Shown piece by piece: positions 11,302 through 23,879 of a stretch of DNA of 64,000 nucleotides. The translations under genes and the position numbers were made by a program. Positions within the stretch are counted from its first letter, which is position 1; each line of letters starts with the position of its first letter. Origin of the DNA: Exophiala sp. HKRS030 (taxonomy: Eukaryota > Ascomycota > Eurotiomycetes > Chaetothyriales > Herpotrichiellaceae). The stretch lies in the NCBI GenBank assembly GCA_023897205.1, contig JAHWDD010000001.1:2666001-2730000 (forward strand). Direction: 5' to 3'. The notes beneath the pieces are model-generated. The model was not told where the DNA came from, made no database searches, and worked only from the letters and a program-made list of their open reading frames with translations.

Positions 11302-14300
11302 ATGGCCAGCTATCAAAATGGTCAGCCTTATTACAATCCGAACGTTCATCCCTCCCATCCCGCTTCTGCACAGGGTAACTCTCAACCTCCTCAAGGCCCT
11401 CACTCATCCTATCCCGCGCGACCCATGCAAAGAACCGCCAGTTTTGATGCTGGTGACGACAATCGCTTTGCCGATGCACCAGACCCTCAAGGTCGTCCTG
11501 CTCAAGGCTATCAGACCTACGGTGCCTCGCCAGGTCTGCCAAATCCTCTAATGAACAGAGCGCAGTCTACCAGCTATACCCATCAGTCTTCCTCCATACC
11601 CTTCAGAACTAATACTCAGCATGCTGCATCCGGTGGCTACCAACATCAATCTCAATATCAGCCTCCACCGCCGCCTCGTCCAACGTATAATCCTGCACAA
11701 TTCCAGCAGCAACAACAACAACAGCAGCAGCAGCAACAGCAGTATCAATATAATCCACAGTCATACATGAGTTCCCAACCGTCTTACACACCAAGCCCTC
11801 ATCAACCCTACGTCCCCGCCGCTTACGGTGACTCTAATCTCCCACGACGTCCTTCCGTTCACAACAGCTACGGCTATCACGATACCAATTCGCAGCATAA
11901 CTATTCTTCTCAACTTCCACAGCCTTCTCGATCTGACACCATTCCTTTCCCTCAACCGAACAATCAATACCCATCCTACTCACAAGAAGCCCTTCAGCAC
12001 TATCCAGTCCGCCATCCCAGCAATGCCTCCCCATCCCAGGGCTACACGCCTTACTCTCCACCGCCTCCGCAACCTCCTCCACATGAGCATTCTGTCATTA
12101 CTCGGCCTTACTCCCAATCCGCGAGCATCCAAGAGGAGACCTATCCGCAGTCCAATACTTCTTCCGGAAATCACGCTGCAAGCCTGACTAGTTACTCCTC
12201 GCCCGATGTTAATCGCAACTCTTCCTTTGCTAGTCGAGTTAGTGCTCAATCAGCCTCACCGCAGCTTTCGCTCGCCAGTTCTCCCAATCGTTTCCCTGCA
12301 AGCCGGTCCCCACATCGAAACAGCAATGTGGAACGCCATCCACAAGGAAGATCTCTTCCAGGAGTGCCTTCGGGGTCTGAATCTGACAATGACGGGTTTA
12401 ACACAGCACACGCTCAAAATCCTCCTCTGGCAGGGGTCAATGCGTCCACTGGTGGGTACGATGACCTGATGCAGCATCTCGACCAGGCAATTGGAAGTAC
12501 TCGAGGGAGCGAACAGAATAGAAGTGCACATGGCTATGGACGGTCTGCGGACCACGGAGCTGATGCCCTGTTTCCAGCATCTTCGCCCTCTCCAAGACCT
12601 CTAATTTCTCCCGATGAGGCTCCTACCCATATGAACGGCAATATTGCTTCGACTGGCGACGCATACATCAACTATGGAGCATTTACCGACGACAGTGATG
12701 CCGAGGCAGCCGCAGGTCTAGCGGCGATGAATGCCCTCGATGAACAAGAGAGGGCAGAAGATCTTCGTAGACGTAGTGCTACCCAAGGTTCTGCTACCTT
12801 ATTCCCTAGCTCTACCCGTCCCAACGAGCAGTCTCAGCGAATGGGAACTCAAGATCCCAGCAGTGACAGCGACTACACTGGCTACGATCTTAGTGGAGCC
12901 GCCGGAGGTGGCTATGTCCCAGACATGTCATATGGTGAATCACAATATGGAGTGGCTGCGACAATGCCGTCAAGCGATCTGTATGGCAGATTGAATACAC
13001 GCGTGAGCTCTTTCCGGAGCTCGGGTGTATCTTCTGAAGGTAGAGATTCACAAACAAGCGGCATTGAATCACTACCGTCCGCCGAGAATCACCATCCCTT
13101 TGCTCCCATCCACAACGTGGCGCGGGTTGACACCGGAGGTACGGGTGGTTTGACAGAGCCCAGTCCACATCCGAGGCGTTTGAGTTATGAAGATGGAGAC
13201 GAGGCGACCCTGATAGACTCAGAAACTGGTCAGACTTCAGGAAGTACGAGTCCATCCCGAGACTCGATGCCTGATTTGTTCTTTCACCCTGGGATGAGCC
13301 AACAGCGGCCTCTCCCACCTCCGCCAACAAGCTCTGACCCGACCTCGCTGCGGACCATTCCACATCTGATGCCCGCGGGAACTTATACCCAGCAAAGCCG
13401 CTTTTCTCAGTATACCGATCCCGGCACACGGATGTCGTATCCCTCTGCTCCAGACGCTTACTCTTCCACCCTTCTGAGCCCCACATCGGTCCCCGTTCGA
13501 CATCATTGTCGAGCACGAGAAGTGCACCGAGAATCGACCACCCGATGCGATCAAAAACCGAATCTGATCGCGCCAGATTGCTCCGCCAACAAGGTCGACC
13601 CGTCTCGGATATTTATGATCTTTCAAGTCCACAATCTGCAATGGGGCTCGACCTCCCTGCAATTCCGAAAAAGAGATACAATCCAGCCAAGCTTACCTCT
13701 GATCAGTTTAAGAAATGCTCAGAACCTTGGGCTCTGAGCTCTGTACTGGCATGGATCAGGGAACTGGCCGAAGAGGAAGCAGACCTGAAGGAGAACAACA
13801 TTACGGAAGGTCTTGTGGCCCTTTTCATGCACAAAGTCCCCACAATGTACAACACGGAAGCTGAAGCACTCGGCGAACGTGTCGTCAAGGCAATGCTCAC
13901 AGCCGGTGCTCTTATTCGAGAAGAGGAGTGGGTCAAATTTGGTCCTGGAACCATGTCTGGAGTGCTCTATCAACTCACTGGTACCGGCTGCTATTCATCC
14001 AAGCTGCACTTATACCCCATCAAGGGTCGTTGCTATTCACACCATTGTATGAGAACTCTCAAGAAGGTGGACCTGGACACACTGGCAGCGGACCAAAATA
14101 CCGAAGACTGGCCCACATTCTATAAGCTCAAGAAGGAGGACCTGGAAGGACACGACAGAAAGGAGATCGAGCGACAGAACAATCTCCACGAAGTCGTCAC
14201 CGGTGAAGATTTCTACCTCAGTCAACTAGATGTCATCAGAGTCCTGTACAGAGATCGGTTGGCAGCGTCGCAACCACCAATCATCCCGACGAAAAAGCTA

Positions 14301-16753
14301 CCAGGCTTTTTAAAGGAAGTCTTTGGTGGCGTGGACAAAGTCAAAAAGGTTAACCAAGATTTTCTCCTGGGTCAACTCAAATATCGACAAACTGAACAAG
14401 GGCCATGGATTGTCGGATTCAGTGACATCTTCCGCGAATGGATTCGAAAAGCACGACCCATTTACGTGGAATATGCGGCGAGTTTCCCCCGAGCGGACTA
14501 CCTCATGCGTCGAGAAGCTGAGCGTAATCTTCACTTCAAACATTTCCTGGACCAAGCTCAGAATGATGCTCGCTCGAAGAAGTTGGATTGGGGAAATTAT
14601 TTGAAGAGCCCGATTACCAGATTACAGAGATATAGTTTACTCCTGTCGACGGTCTACAAGAACATGCCCAAGGATTCTGAAGAGAAGACGAACCTAGCCT
14701 ATGCCTTGGATGAAATCCGTGCCGCAACTTTCGAGTGTGACGCCAAGTTTGCCGAGATGGGCAAGAAGATGGAGTTGATCGAGATGCAGACGAAACTTCG
14801 ACTTCGTCCACCCATGGAGAAAGAAGTCGAGTTAAATCTTGACCATCTTGGACGTGAGATCGTGTTCAAAGGTGAACTGCTTCGCGCCGGCGGAAAAGGG
14901 TTCCAATGGGTGGAAACCTTTGCCATATTATTTGACCACTATCTCGTGCTCGCCAAACCTCTAGCACGTGAGCGCAGTCGTGAAGGATTCTATGATGTTT
15001 CCAAGGTTCCCATCCCGATGGACTTGTTGGTGTTGGAGAGTGCTAGCGACGCGGCGGTCGTCAAATCATCCGTAAAGGGTATAGGAGCTGTCACCACGAC
15101 TGTTGCGTCTCGAGCTCAGAGCGATGCACGAATTGTGCGAGCGCAGTCAACGACCAGCGGTGATCGCCCCGGGACCCTCATTCACACCAACACCAACCTC
15201 TCTATAGGATCTGGGAACGCTAGTCAGAGCATGGTTCCCATCACAACACTGGACTCGGGGAACTCGAAGGAAGAGAAGATCATGTACCCGTTCCGAGTCA
15301 AGCATCTGGGCAAAACGGAGACTTATACGCTGTATGCTCCTAGCGCGCAAAACCGGCAAGATTGGTGTGAAGCTATCATTCAGGCCAAGACAAGGCATGC
15401 GGAATCCCTCTATTCTCAGAACGCCGAGCCTTTCAAGCTGCGAGTCCTCGCGGATACGGCGTTTGGTTATGATGGGCTTAGCTACGGTCCACGACGGATA
15501 CTCATCCGTGGAACGCCACTTGACCGAGCGATTCGAGAAACAGAGAAGAAGTATGAAGGTCAAGGCCGACCGGCTCCCATCTGCAGAGCTCACGTCAACT
15601 GTGCAACCGTATTCAATCAACCATTTGGCAGACTTATGTGTGCGATAGGCACCGACTATGGTGTCTACATCTCCGAGTATCAAAATTCTCGGGGATGGAC
15701 CAGAGTGAGTTTTATTTTTCTCAACAAGTTTTTCATGCAAGGGTACTTACTGACCATTGTCCAGGCCATTCCAATGCAAAAGGTCTCTCAGATCTCGGTG
15801 CTTGAGGAGTTCAATCTATTTCTCCTGATATCAGATAAAGCCCTGATTGCATACCATCTTGACGGAGTATGTCCTCCGTCAGGAAATCACGGATTGCGGG
15901 ATGACGCCAGCCGCAAAGCGCCGCAGAAACTGTCAGGATCTAAAGACATAGGGTTTTTTGTGACGGGCAGAATGAAGGAGCGCACGCTTGTATTTTACAA
16001 GAAACGGGATGGGATTACATCGACATTCAAAGTGTTGGAACCCGTATTGCAGAAGAGTACGACGAGTCGATCTCGGTTCTTGCCATCGGCAACGCGTCGT
16101 GGCCAAACGGAATTCTTCCGAGAATATGACGAATTTTATATCCCCGCTGAGTGCTATGGATTGAATCTATACCAGTCGAGCTTGGCCATCTCAACAGCTA
16201 GAGGCGTCGAGGTGCTGACATTGGAGAAAAAGCAGACGTGGAGTGTGCCCAATCTGAGGAGTGATCAACCAGAGGCTCAAGCTCACCTCAGTTCAATCGC
16301 GAGTCGAATCAAGGACTTGAAGCCTCTCGGAATGTTCCGTCTTGGCGAGGCTGAATTCCTGGTGACATTTGAAGAGTGTGCTGTCTACGTCAATAAACAT
16401 GGGAGATATCTCGTGGGGTGGTGATGGAATTCGTTGGACGTGCCAAGGCGGCATGCTTGTATTCGCAGTATTTGATCCTGGTGGATGACGACTTTGTGGA
16501 AATTCGAGACGCACAAAACGGCAGACTAAAGCAAGTGATTGCGGGGAAAGACATCAAGCTCTTGGACGATGGGGGAGGAGGCGCAGGACCTGGGCAGACA
16601 CAGGCACCAGCTGCCTTGGGAGGAGGGATGAACGGACTTGGATTGAAAAATTTTGGAAATGCGCCCCGGACGCCCAAGATTGTGCTGCAACATCCTGAAT
16701 ATGAAAAGAGCCACGTGGTGGTAGAGTTGCTTCTGACTCAGGACGAAGAATAG
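11302..16753 (+). CDS. ROM2: Rho1 guanine nucleotide exchange factor, Rom2 type; two one-base frame breaks
   Basis: The ATG at 11302 begins MASYQNGQPYYNPN; the longer frame upstream starts only at a TTG. The N-terminal 730 residues are disordered and rich in Pro, Ser and Gln, with a polyglutamine run near residue 135. Then come a DEP-like region (about 800-890), a DH/RhoGEF domain (about 954-1150), a PH domain (about 1180-1350) and a citron-homology domain to the C terminus. A 60 nt in-frame intron lies at 15705-15764, joining GWTR to AIPMQKV. The frame breaks at C4 (13491-13494, before RSTSLSSTRSAPR) and G3 (16401-16403, before EISRGVVMEF). One base at each gives 1798 codons exactly. Rom2-type GEFs load Rho1 with GTP in the cell-wall integrity pathway at sites of polar growth. 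Loss is usually severe, so the breaks are probably sequence errors. Confidence 0.88.
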
Positions 16754-18733
16754 ACATTGTCTGGAAGGGAAGCCTTTTATCTGAAATGTCAAGGTGATGG
16801 GGAACAATTGGCCGTGTCATGTTTGAGCCTCTTTATTGTCATGCTGGCGAGTTGATCAGGCAATTGACTTGGCTACCTGTATTCGGTAGAGGATCTTACG
16901 TACGATTGGATGTCGAATGATGACGGCCCTGGGTCTTTGCATGGCTTTGGAATATTGAGTACTAGTGGTCACAGGTGATGGTGGTGGTGTTATTATCATT
17001 ATCATATTCTTGAACCAGGCATGGAAGAGAGTTATATCGTATGGTCGTATCATCTTCTATAAATCTTTAGGTTTATACCCAATGGTTTCGTTGGAAATAG
17101 GAACCACAAGCGATCCGATCTGATCAAGCAAGCCCCTATCGTCCGAAGTCCCGAACGAGGTTAAGAGCCCGTCGAAGGCTTAGAGTTAGAATGTACGAGT
17201 ACGAAGTACAATAAATAGTTGGGTATACTCCGTGGAGCTCGAAGCTAATGGACCACGCAACTTGTATCCACATAGGCTCGGTAGTCTGGGTTGTCGGCCA
17301 AGGCACAAGCAGCACCAGCATCAGATTCAGGAGTCATCCAAGTCCGGAGCAAGGGTGCTCTCGACTTCAACTCTAGGATTAACGAAGAGTGTCTGTACGG
17401 AGTAGTGAGTAATAGTTTTCGTTAATAACTACCTATGTAGTTAGTGAGCGATGATAAAAGGATACTGGCGTGCGAGTGTGTTTTTCCGTATCGAGGAGGT
17501 GCGAACGTGTCACTGTCCGTGGCTGCCTGCGAGTGTTAGGCGAGGTGAATTTATCGGTCAAATGAGGCAGGAGCTTAACGGAGGCCGCAGAACTCATATT
17601 ATTGACAGAGTTGCTTCCTGCCTCTTTGTCGATTCGCTTCCCATAAGATCTGCGACAGAAACCTTTCACTCTTGTCCTTCATCTCACCTACTATACATTA
17701 TACCAATCATCTGCCAGACTGTCAGAGAACCATGGACCATCGATCAACAATGGGGAATGGAGCAATGGAGAAAATATTGGCTTTCAGGTCTCGCCAAAAC
17801 TCTAAGCGAAGATCCACATCAACTTCGCAACCCATAATTTCCACACGAGCTGAGGCTGCGCTAACCTCTTTTGTCCAGTCGCGTGCGAAGCATCTCTCCC
17901 CTTTCCCCTCCTCTCAATCTGGCCGCGGCGAAAACCCCATTTCATTTCAGTCCTGCCTCAGCCACGTGTCAACGTATTCGTCTGGATCCTGTCGCTGGCG
18001 TCGCTGGTTATCCGAAGTCCTTCCTATCCAGAGTCCACTGGCAACCCGACGAAATGTCACTTGTCAACGGAAATCCCCTCGGCAGCTCTCGTGCAAATCC
18101 GTGCCAGCCTTGTCCAAAGCTGTCCCTGTCGAAGGGGTGACCACGTCTACAAAAGTCCGAGAACAGACCAAACAAGCAAAGAGCCTCACATCATGTCCCA
18201 CTTGACGGGGCCCCGAGGCTGGCTGATATGAGTCGTCCAAGTTCCAGTAGGACCTTTTCACACCAACGTTCTTGATTATTGATAGCCGACCCTTCTAGAC
18301 ACGGCTCCACACATATCCCAAGCAGGATAGCGCCGCAACCGCTACAATTTTAGGTCGCCGTCCTACCAGAGAGCAAAGTCTTCAGCCAACCACACCGAAA
18401 ATGGTCTAGCAAGCCGCCACCCGTCCAGAGCCTGATGCACGCTGCGCTAACGTTGGTCCAGCACAATTCTTTTGCGCCATATCAAGTCGACAACTTTTTC
18501 CCAGAGCCATTTCGGGCTTGACGTGCCAATCACATATCTGCAGGTTCCACCAGTCCGAACCTTTGCTACAAACTCATCGACGCGAATTGGAACCAAGACA
18601 TTATCACACTTTCTAGGTAGGGAATATATTCTGGCCTTCGACCCACTATGCCTGCCACTTCCCTTCCTCCCTTTCAATCAAGGCATATCTCACGGACTCC
18701 TGGGCCTTTGAAGCACCCATCTCAGAAACCAAC
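16754..18733. other. Intergenic region, 2 kb
   Basis: No gene is supportable. A TACGGAGTA copy is at 17396-17404 and a one-mismatch copy near 17225. Two overlapping plus-strand open frames (17672-18205 and 17871-18140) have no recognisable motif and no supporting splice structure, so I do not call them. Confidence 0.5.
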
Positions 18734-20644
18734 ATGTTGACCGCGCCTGGAACCACCCGGCCTACGACAAACTCTAGTGGTGAAAGCAGACTTCTGGACA
18801 CGGCCAAAAATCCCACTTCCACCGTGACTGCAATCGAGTTGGGGTCTTCTCCCTCCTCCCCAAGCCCTTCAACTCCCGTCGAAAACAATGTCCAGGACTG
18901 GCAGCCTGGCGTTCGCAAGCAGTTTCCTTGGCTGGGCTTCATCTGTCTTTGTGTCGTCGTTGTTAGCTCAGTTGCAGCTATTCTCGTCCTCGTCTTTTCC
19001 AACGAAAAGTCCGAGTCGCAATGGCCCAAGATGATCGCGCCCAATGTTTGTCTATCCATCCTTGCTAGCACCTCGAGCATTGCAATCACGCTCGCAGTCG
19101 GTCAAGGTATAGCCATTGCATGGTGGCGCAGAGCAATGAAAGGTGCTACGATCAAAGAATTGCAGAACTCCTGGGAATTTGGCATTAGTGTCAGGTCCAT
19201 TCTATGGAAGCTCAAGTACTTCAACACTATCGCCCTCGCAGCATTGGTTACAAAGCTTGCAATTATTGACGGTGTTCTTTTTCAGCGATCTACGACCACC
19301 TACATCCGCCTCGGACCTGAAAAAACCATCGATATCCAATACTTTCCAACCGATGTATTCCCCAGCACCGCGGTATTTGGGGACGATGGAAAGATAAGGG
19401 AACTGAACTACCAGTATACGTATGACATTGCCACGTGGCTGGAGTCCGATAGGGGCAAAATATCCCAAACTTATGGCTATCAGTCGTGCGCTGGAACCTG
19501 CTTCACAAAGATTCCCACAATCGGCTTTACATTTGAGTGCACCAACACCACCGAAGCTGTTGACTACATCTGGGATGCCCGGCACAATTCCAATCTGACC
19601 ATCAACCACGACCTTTTCCGTGTCAATTTTACCACTCACCTTGCCACCGATGAGAGGAACTACACCTGGGCTGAACTCGATGTCGTCACGTATGAGAATG
19701 GAGACAATCCCGACCCTTCTCTGCACATATGTCCTGGCACCTTGCTGAAGCAGAATTGTGTCATGCGCCCTGCGCTCTTCAAATTCCCTGTGGTGATACA
19801 GCTTGTGAAGGGCTCAACAAGAGAACCCGGCTATCAGTCGGAGAACACCGATGTCTATCTTGGCACGCTCGCTAATGAAACAGAAGAACGTATGACCCTC
19901 GATCCCTGGGCCCAAGACAAATTGCAGCTACCTGAAATCGAATTCATCAAGTACATTGACATACCTCAACGGGTCGCTAAAAACAACGACAAAACCTCTA
20001 TTGGGGGTTTTATCTACTCATTACAACAATACTTTGGAGGCTCCGCTTATCTGACTGCAAACACGACCAATTGGCATATGACCTACACAAGCTTATTTGC
20101 GAGTGCGCAATCCGTTGAAAACCACAGTGCTAACAACACATATATTCAAGACTGCCCTATAAACCAGGGCTATTCTGTTATGGATTCGATCATCAACTCG
20201 GCGAATGCGTTGACATTCATTGTCGGTGGTAACCCTTCCACTCGAGACGACTATAACAGCTCCGCTGGCTACGATTCTGCATACGAGGAAAACCTTGTAC
20301 GCAATATAACCGCAGTCCAATACAAGGACGAAGTCACTTACCGTTCGATATATGGCTACATGTTCGGTGCCCTTGCGTCCACCTTGGTTTGTGTTCTTTT
20401 GATACTACCGTCCTACTGGGGTTACTGGCGCCTGGGACGACAAGTCACATTGGGTCCATTTGAAATTGCAAATGCATTCCAGGCTCCTGTACTGGCAACG
20501 GCTCCTACCGGGTGTGGCCATGCCGAAGCCGTGGTCAAGGCCGTCGGGAGCAATAAGGTCAAATATACTGAGTTCGAAACGGAAGGTCATGGCAAAGAGT
20601 TTAGATTCGATGGTATTGGCACGAGCACAGGGAACACGAAATGA
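18734..20644 (+). CDS. Fungal multi-pass membrane protein, DUF3176-like
   Basis: This single-exon gene encodes 636 residues. A 60-residue Ser/Pro/Thr-rich N terminus precedes three hydrophobic segments (about 68-87, 98-125 and 163-185). Between the second and third lies AIAWWRRAMKGATIKELQNSW, a block I associate with the DUF3176-type family of fungal surface proteins. A large extracellular region of some 350 residues follows, with many Asn-X-Ser/Thr sites and several cysteines, then a last membrane segment near residues 535-560 and a short cytoplasmic tail. The frame is intact. No enzymatic motif is present and no function is known to me; a plasma-membrane location is inferred from topology alone. 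Confidence 0.72.
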   Translation: MLTAPGTTRPTTNSSGESRLLDTAKNPTSTVTAIELGSSPSSPSPSTPVENNVQDWQPGVRKQFPWLGFICLCVVVVSSVAAILVLVFSNEKSESQWPKMIAPNVCLSILASTSSIAITLAVGQGIAIAWWRRAMKGATIKELQNSWEFGISVRSILWKLKYFNTIALAALVTKLAIIDGVLFQRSTTTYIRLGPEKTIDIQYFPTDVFPSTAVFGDDGKIRELNYQYTYDIATWLESDRGKISQTYGYQSCAGTCFTKIPTIGFTFECTNTTEAVDYIWDARHNSNLTINHDLFRVNFTTHLATDERNYTWAELDVVTYENGDNPDPSLHICPGTLLKQNCVMRPALFKFPVVIQLVKGSTREPGYQSENTDVYLGTLANETEERMTLDPWAQDKLQLPEIEFIKYIDIPQRVAKNNDKTSIGGFIYSLQQYFGGSAYLTANTTNWHMTYTSLFASAQSVENHSANNTYIQDCPINQGYSVMDSIINSANALTFIVGGNPSTRDDYNSSAGYDSAYEENLVRNITAVQYKDEVTYRSIYGYMFGALASTLVCVLLILPSYWGYWRLGRQVTLGPFEIANAFQAPVLATAPTGCGHAEAVVKAVGSNKVKYTEFETEGHGKEFRFDGIGTSTGNTK

Positions 20645-20833
20645 TTGTGCTTGCTATTGTAATGCTGCTTTTAGAAACGTCTTATGGAGCGCTGAAGTTT
20701 GGGTCTACCGTTAGAAATATGGCGTTCACTTGATAATGTCTTGAATGATTAGAACAAGCGCTGCTGAATCATCACTACTTAGCATTTTTCGACAACCGAG
20801 CGGCGACCTTTGCCACCTTACATGAACTGGTCC

Positions 20834-21301
20834 CTACACAAACTCGCCCTGTATTGAATCCAACTCTCTTTTCTCCTTGTCAACACCCTCACGCTTCAAT
20901 CTCTGCCCTAGCTCGCTCTCTATGGGCTCAATCTTGACCAGATCCTCGTGACCAAAAGCGTTGGCCATTTGCTCCAACGGGACACCCTCAGTCTCTGGGA
21001 CGACGAACCAGACATAACCCGCACCAACGACCACATGCGCCCCGTAGAAGAAACCGTCCCGCCCCTAATCGACGTATTCATGTATGGCGTGGCCTTGGTG
21101 ACGACAAGACTGAACAACCACTGCGTGGCGGCGCCCAGCATCGGGCTGATCGTCCGGATGTTCAGCGGCACACACTCGCTAGACAGGATCCAGGGCACGC
21201 CTGCAACCGAGGCCACGACCCCAGTCACGTAGATGTAGATGAAGGCGCAGGCCGCGATGCCGCCGCCGGTAATGCCTGAGCTTGAAGCGTTGGGCTCCGC
21301 A
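20834..21301 (-). pseudogene. 5'-truncated sugar transporter (MFS) remnant
   Basis: Reading the minus strand from about 21301, the frame gives GGGIAACAFIYIYVTG, then VPWILSSECVPLNIR, GAATQWLFSLVVTKATPYM, FFYGAHVVVGAGYVWFVVPE and TEGVPLEQMANAFG, ending at a stop at 20834. These are the last membrane segments and the PETEG motif of fungal sugar porters. The first two-thirds of the protein is missing: nothing transporter-like is found upstream to 21900. A further frame break needs one base in a run near 21055-21062. A TACGGAGTA copy (21312-21320) sits next to the point where homology ends. An upstream exon beyond an unseen intron cannot be fully excluded, since CACTCCAG before the first codon resembles an acceptor. 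Confidence 0.75.
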
Positions 21302-21477
21302 ACCTGGAGTGTACGGAGTAGTCAATAGATTCACATCCGAGATTAAAGATGTGAAGACTTCAATGTCGGGCGCTGCGTTGTACCGCTTGAAAATAATAAT
21401 AATACTACCACTAACAATACAACTCAGAAAGCCATGGGAGGAGAGTGACAAGGCTTGTCATCGGAACTGTCACAGTC

Positions 21478-21505
21478 ATCATACATACATACATACATAC
21501 ATACC
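21478..21505 (+). repeat. (ATAC)n microsatellite
   Basis: About six ATAC units occur in noncoding DNA upstream of the transporter remnant. Confidence 0.85.
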
Positions 21506-21941
21506 TGCGGTCTCTCCCGAGGAGATACTCTCTCAAGCTCTGAACAAACTCACGCTGGGAAAAGCGTGTTGACGCACGAGAAAATGACGGCTATCTAGCT
21601 TGATATGTGCTAGTATCCAAAACCTCGGACTCGTACTCGTACTCATCTCATTGAAGCGGCGTCGAAGAAGGGCTGGCAGACTGTATCTCCGGGACCAGGA
21701 GGGAATCAGTCAAATATCAAGCGGTGGTTTAGAATGCTCTGTGGTCGGGGATAGAGGCTTCCAGAGGCTGCAGATGAAGAGAGGTCTCAAGATACATTGC
21801 CAGCTACTTTTTTGAAGGGAAGCTGGATAGAGGCAGATAATTAGCGCGGATAGATTCTGCTTCACCCTGCAAACGCATTGTTGATTAGTTTTCTACGTCG
21901 GCTTATCTCCATATGTTCAGGAATTAACTACAAGGTCATTG

Positions 21942-22727
21942 TCAAAGGAGGTGATGCCTCTCCACAAACTCTTGCACCACCTTATTGAACCGTGCAGGAT
22001 CTTCCATAAATAAGAAATGGCCATGTCCCTGCCACACATCCGTTTCAAGGCGCGGGATATGATGCAACCAGTGGCGATCGATCTTCTCGAAAATGGGCGT
22101 CACTATCAATAGAGCCGGGATCTGGTAAACCTCATCATATCTCCATGCATGTGGCTGAACGAGAGTAGTGGTGGCGTTGGTACGAACATGAAGTGGTGTT
22201 GCCATCATCGTGTCTACGATCATGGTCCAATCGGCGGCAGAAGTTGTGTCGGTCTGAAAGGGATCCAGAAACGCCCTGAATTTGGCATCGTCACTGTGGG
22301 CAGCAGCCAGTTCTTTTCTCTCCGCGATGTTCAAGTAGGCTTCTGGCATGTAGAAGAAAGAATCAACGTATATGATTGCCGATACGATGCCTGGGTTGAG
22401 TCGAAGGGCCATGGTCGAGACGGGGCCGCCCATGCTGTGAGCGATGAAAATCGTCCAAGTGATGCCTTCATGAGCCAACACGCGGTTGACTGCGCTGGCC
22501 ATTTTCTCCAGGCTATACTCGATTTTGGGTGCGTCGCTTTTGCCATGACCTGGTACGTCAATCAAGAGGCTGCGGTGTTGTTGGAAAAGCGGTGCTTGAT
22601 GGTACCACAGTGATCGAGCACAGGTCCAGCCGTGGATGAAGACGAGCGCCGTGCTGCCGCTACCATAGCTATCGTAGGACACTTTCATCCCTTCGTAGAG
22701 GATAGATCTCTCTGACTGGGATGCCAT
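21942..22727 (-). CDS. Alpha/beta hydrolase
   Basis: The ATG at 22727 (MASQSERSILYEGMKV) is preferred over the upstream in-frame ATG at 22820, which would add 31 residues without hydrolase character. The result is 261 residues, a usual size. The oxyanion-hole motif is FIHGW (about 30-34), the nucleophile elbow is AHSMGG with Ser98, and the late catalytic His is in GHGHFLF. The acid residue is probably within the IVTPIFEKID region but is not certain. There is no signal peptide, so a cytosolic location is likely. Such proteins hydrolyse esters, lactones, epoxides or C-C bonds; the substrate cannot be assigned. The frame is intact. Confidence 0.85.
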   Translation of the reverse strand: MASQSERSILYEGMKVSYDSYGSGSTALVFIHGWTCARSLWYHQAPLFQQHRSLLIDVPGHGKSDAPKIEYSLEKMASAVNRVLAHEGITWTIFIAHSMGGPVSTMALRLNPGIVSAIIYVDSFFYMPEAYLNIAERKELAAAHSDDAKFRAFLDPFQTDTTSAADWTMIVDTMMATPLHVRTNATTTLVQPHAWRYDEVYQIPALLIVTPIFEKIDRHWLHHIPRLETDVWQGHGHFLFMEDPARFNKVVQEFVERHHLL

Positions 22728-23879
22728 CTCAGATTTGACGTCGTGGGACTGTGCTGTACGGTGAAATGTCAGTGTTTCTTGAGCACACAGGTTGGACCGA
22801 ATGCAAGGCAGATGATTCAACTGGGTTTCCAGAAAACACTGAGGCTTTCGTCATCTTGTCAGCGTCGCTGAAGAGCTCACAGTTACGCGTCGCCTCGACA
22901 CGTAGTGCGTTTTGTAATCAAAGATCTTCTATCCGCTCTTGTTGTTTTCGGCGCTTTTCCGCAGAGGCGAAGCCCTCACTGCAGGTCACGTGTTATATAT
23001 CCGTCTACAGGAATTGTGAGTGCTGAGCCCCTGACTTAACCGGGGTTTACCTCCAAGGGTAGAGCTCCTTGGTCGCCTGGGTAGGAGCTTCACGACGAGT
23101 TATTAGGCAGATTTGTTCAGACAAATGATCGGGAAGCCAATATCGTGTGATCGACAAGTGTCCACCCAGCGCTCTGTCTGGGTCACATAAAATCGAAGAA
23201 CGATTGTGATACATTATAATTGGCAGACCAAGCCGCTTCGCTTGATTGGAATACATGCAGGCTCTGTTGGCGATCTGGGAACCAGTACAAGAATGGTTTC
23301 GCAACATCGCACCATTCCTTTCTTTGGGAACAAACGTCGCAAGCTCTGTCCACGCAACTTCGAGCTCGAACCCGCGTGACAGCGTTTGTCTCCCGGCGGC
23401 ACTGTGAGTCAAGCGTGGTGGATGGTTGGACGACATCATAGAGAATGTATTCGGTACTCCGTGGGCTCTGTGGACTGATCATGGCACCTTTGTTGAACAG
23501 TCTGGACAGTCCACACATTCCATTGGTCTCGTAATGCGTATCAGCTCCTACTGCTCCGCGGTAGACGAACATCTCCCGATTCGGAATGCCAAGCGCAAAC
23601 GCGTTGAGCATCCATCAAGTCGCCGGTCGAAGGCTGCGATTGGGTCCAAAGCATCAGGGCACGGTCAGGGCTCAGTCAGGGCTCCCGCTTTGTCCTGTAC
23701 GTAAGAGCCTCGAGACTCGTTCGACACCATTCGATAAATCTCAAACACAAGACAAGACCTCGATCTGATCCCTGATCCATTATCATGACGTGCAACGTGT
23801 GAAGCATGCTTGACCATTAACCCCATACTCCATCTCGTCCTACATCTATTCTGATGATTGGCGACTCCTCACTGCGGCC
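22728..23879. other. Divergent intergenic region
   Basis: This lies between the alpha/beta hydrolase and the TBC gene, both reading outward. Several mutually overlapping open frames at 23.0-23.7 kb lie on both strands, none with a recognisable motif; I call none of them. Confidence 0.5.

Noticed and set aside
17672..18205. Plus-strand open frame of 177 codons upstream of the DUF3176-like gene
   Set aside because: Another frame overlaps it, there is no recognised domain, and composition is promoter-like; it could be part of an unseen gene but cannot be supported.
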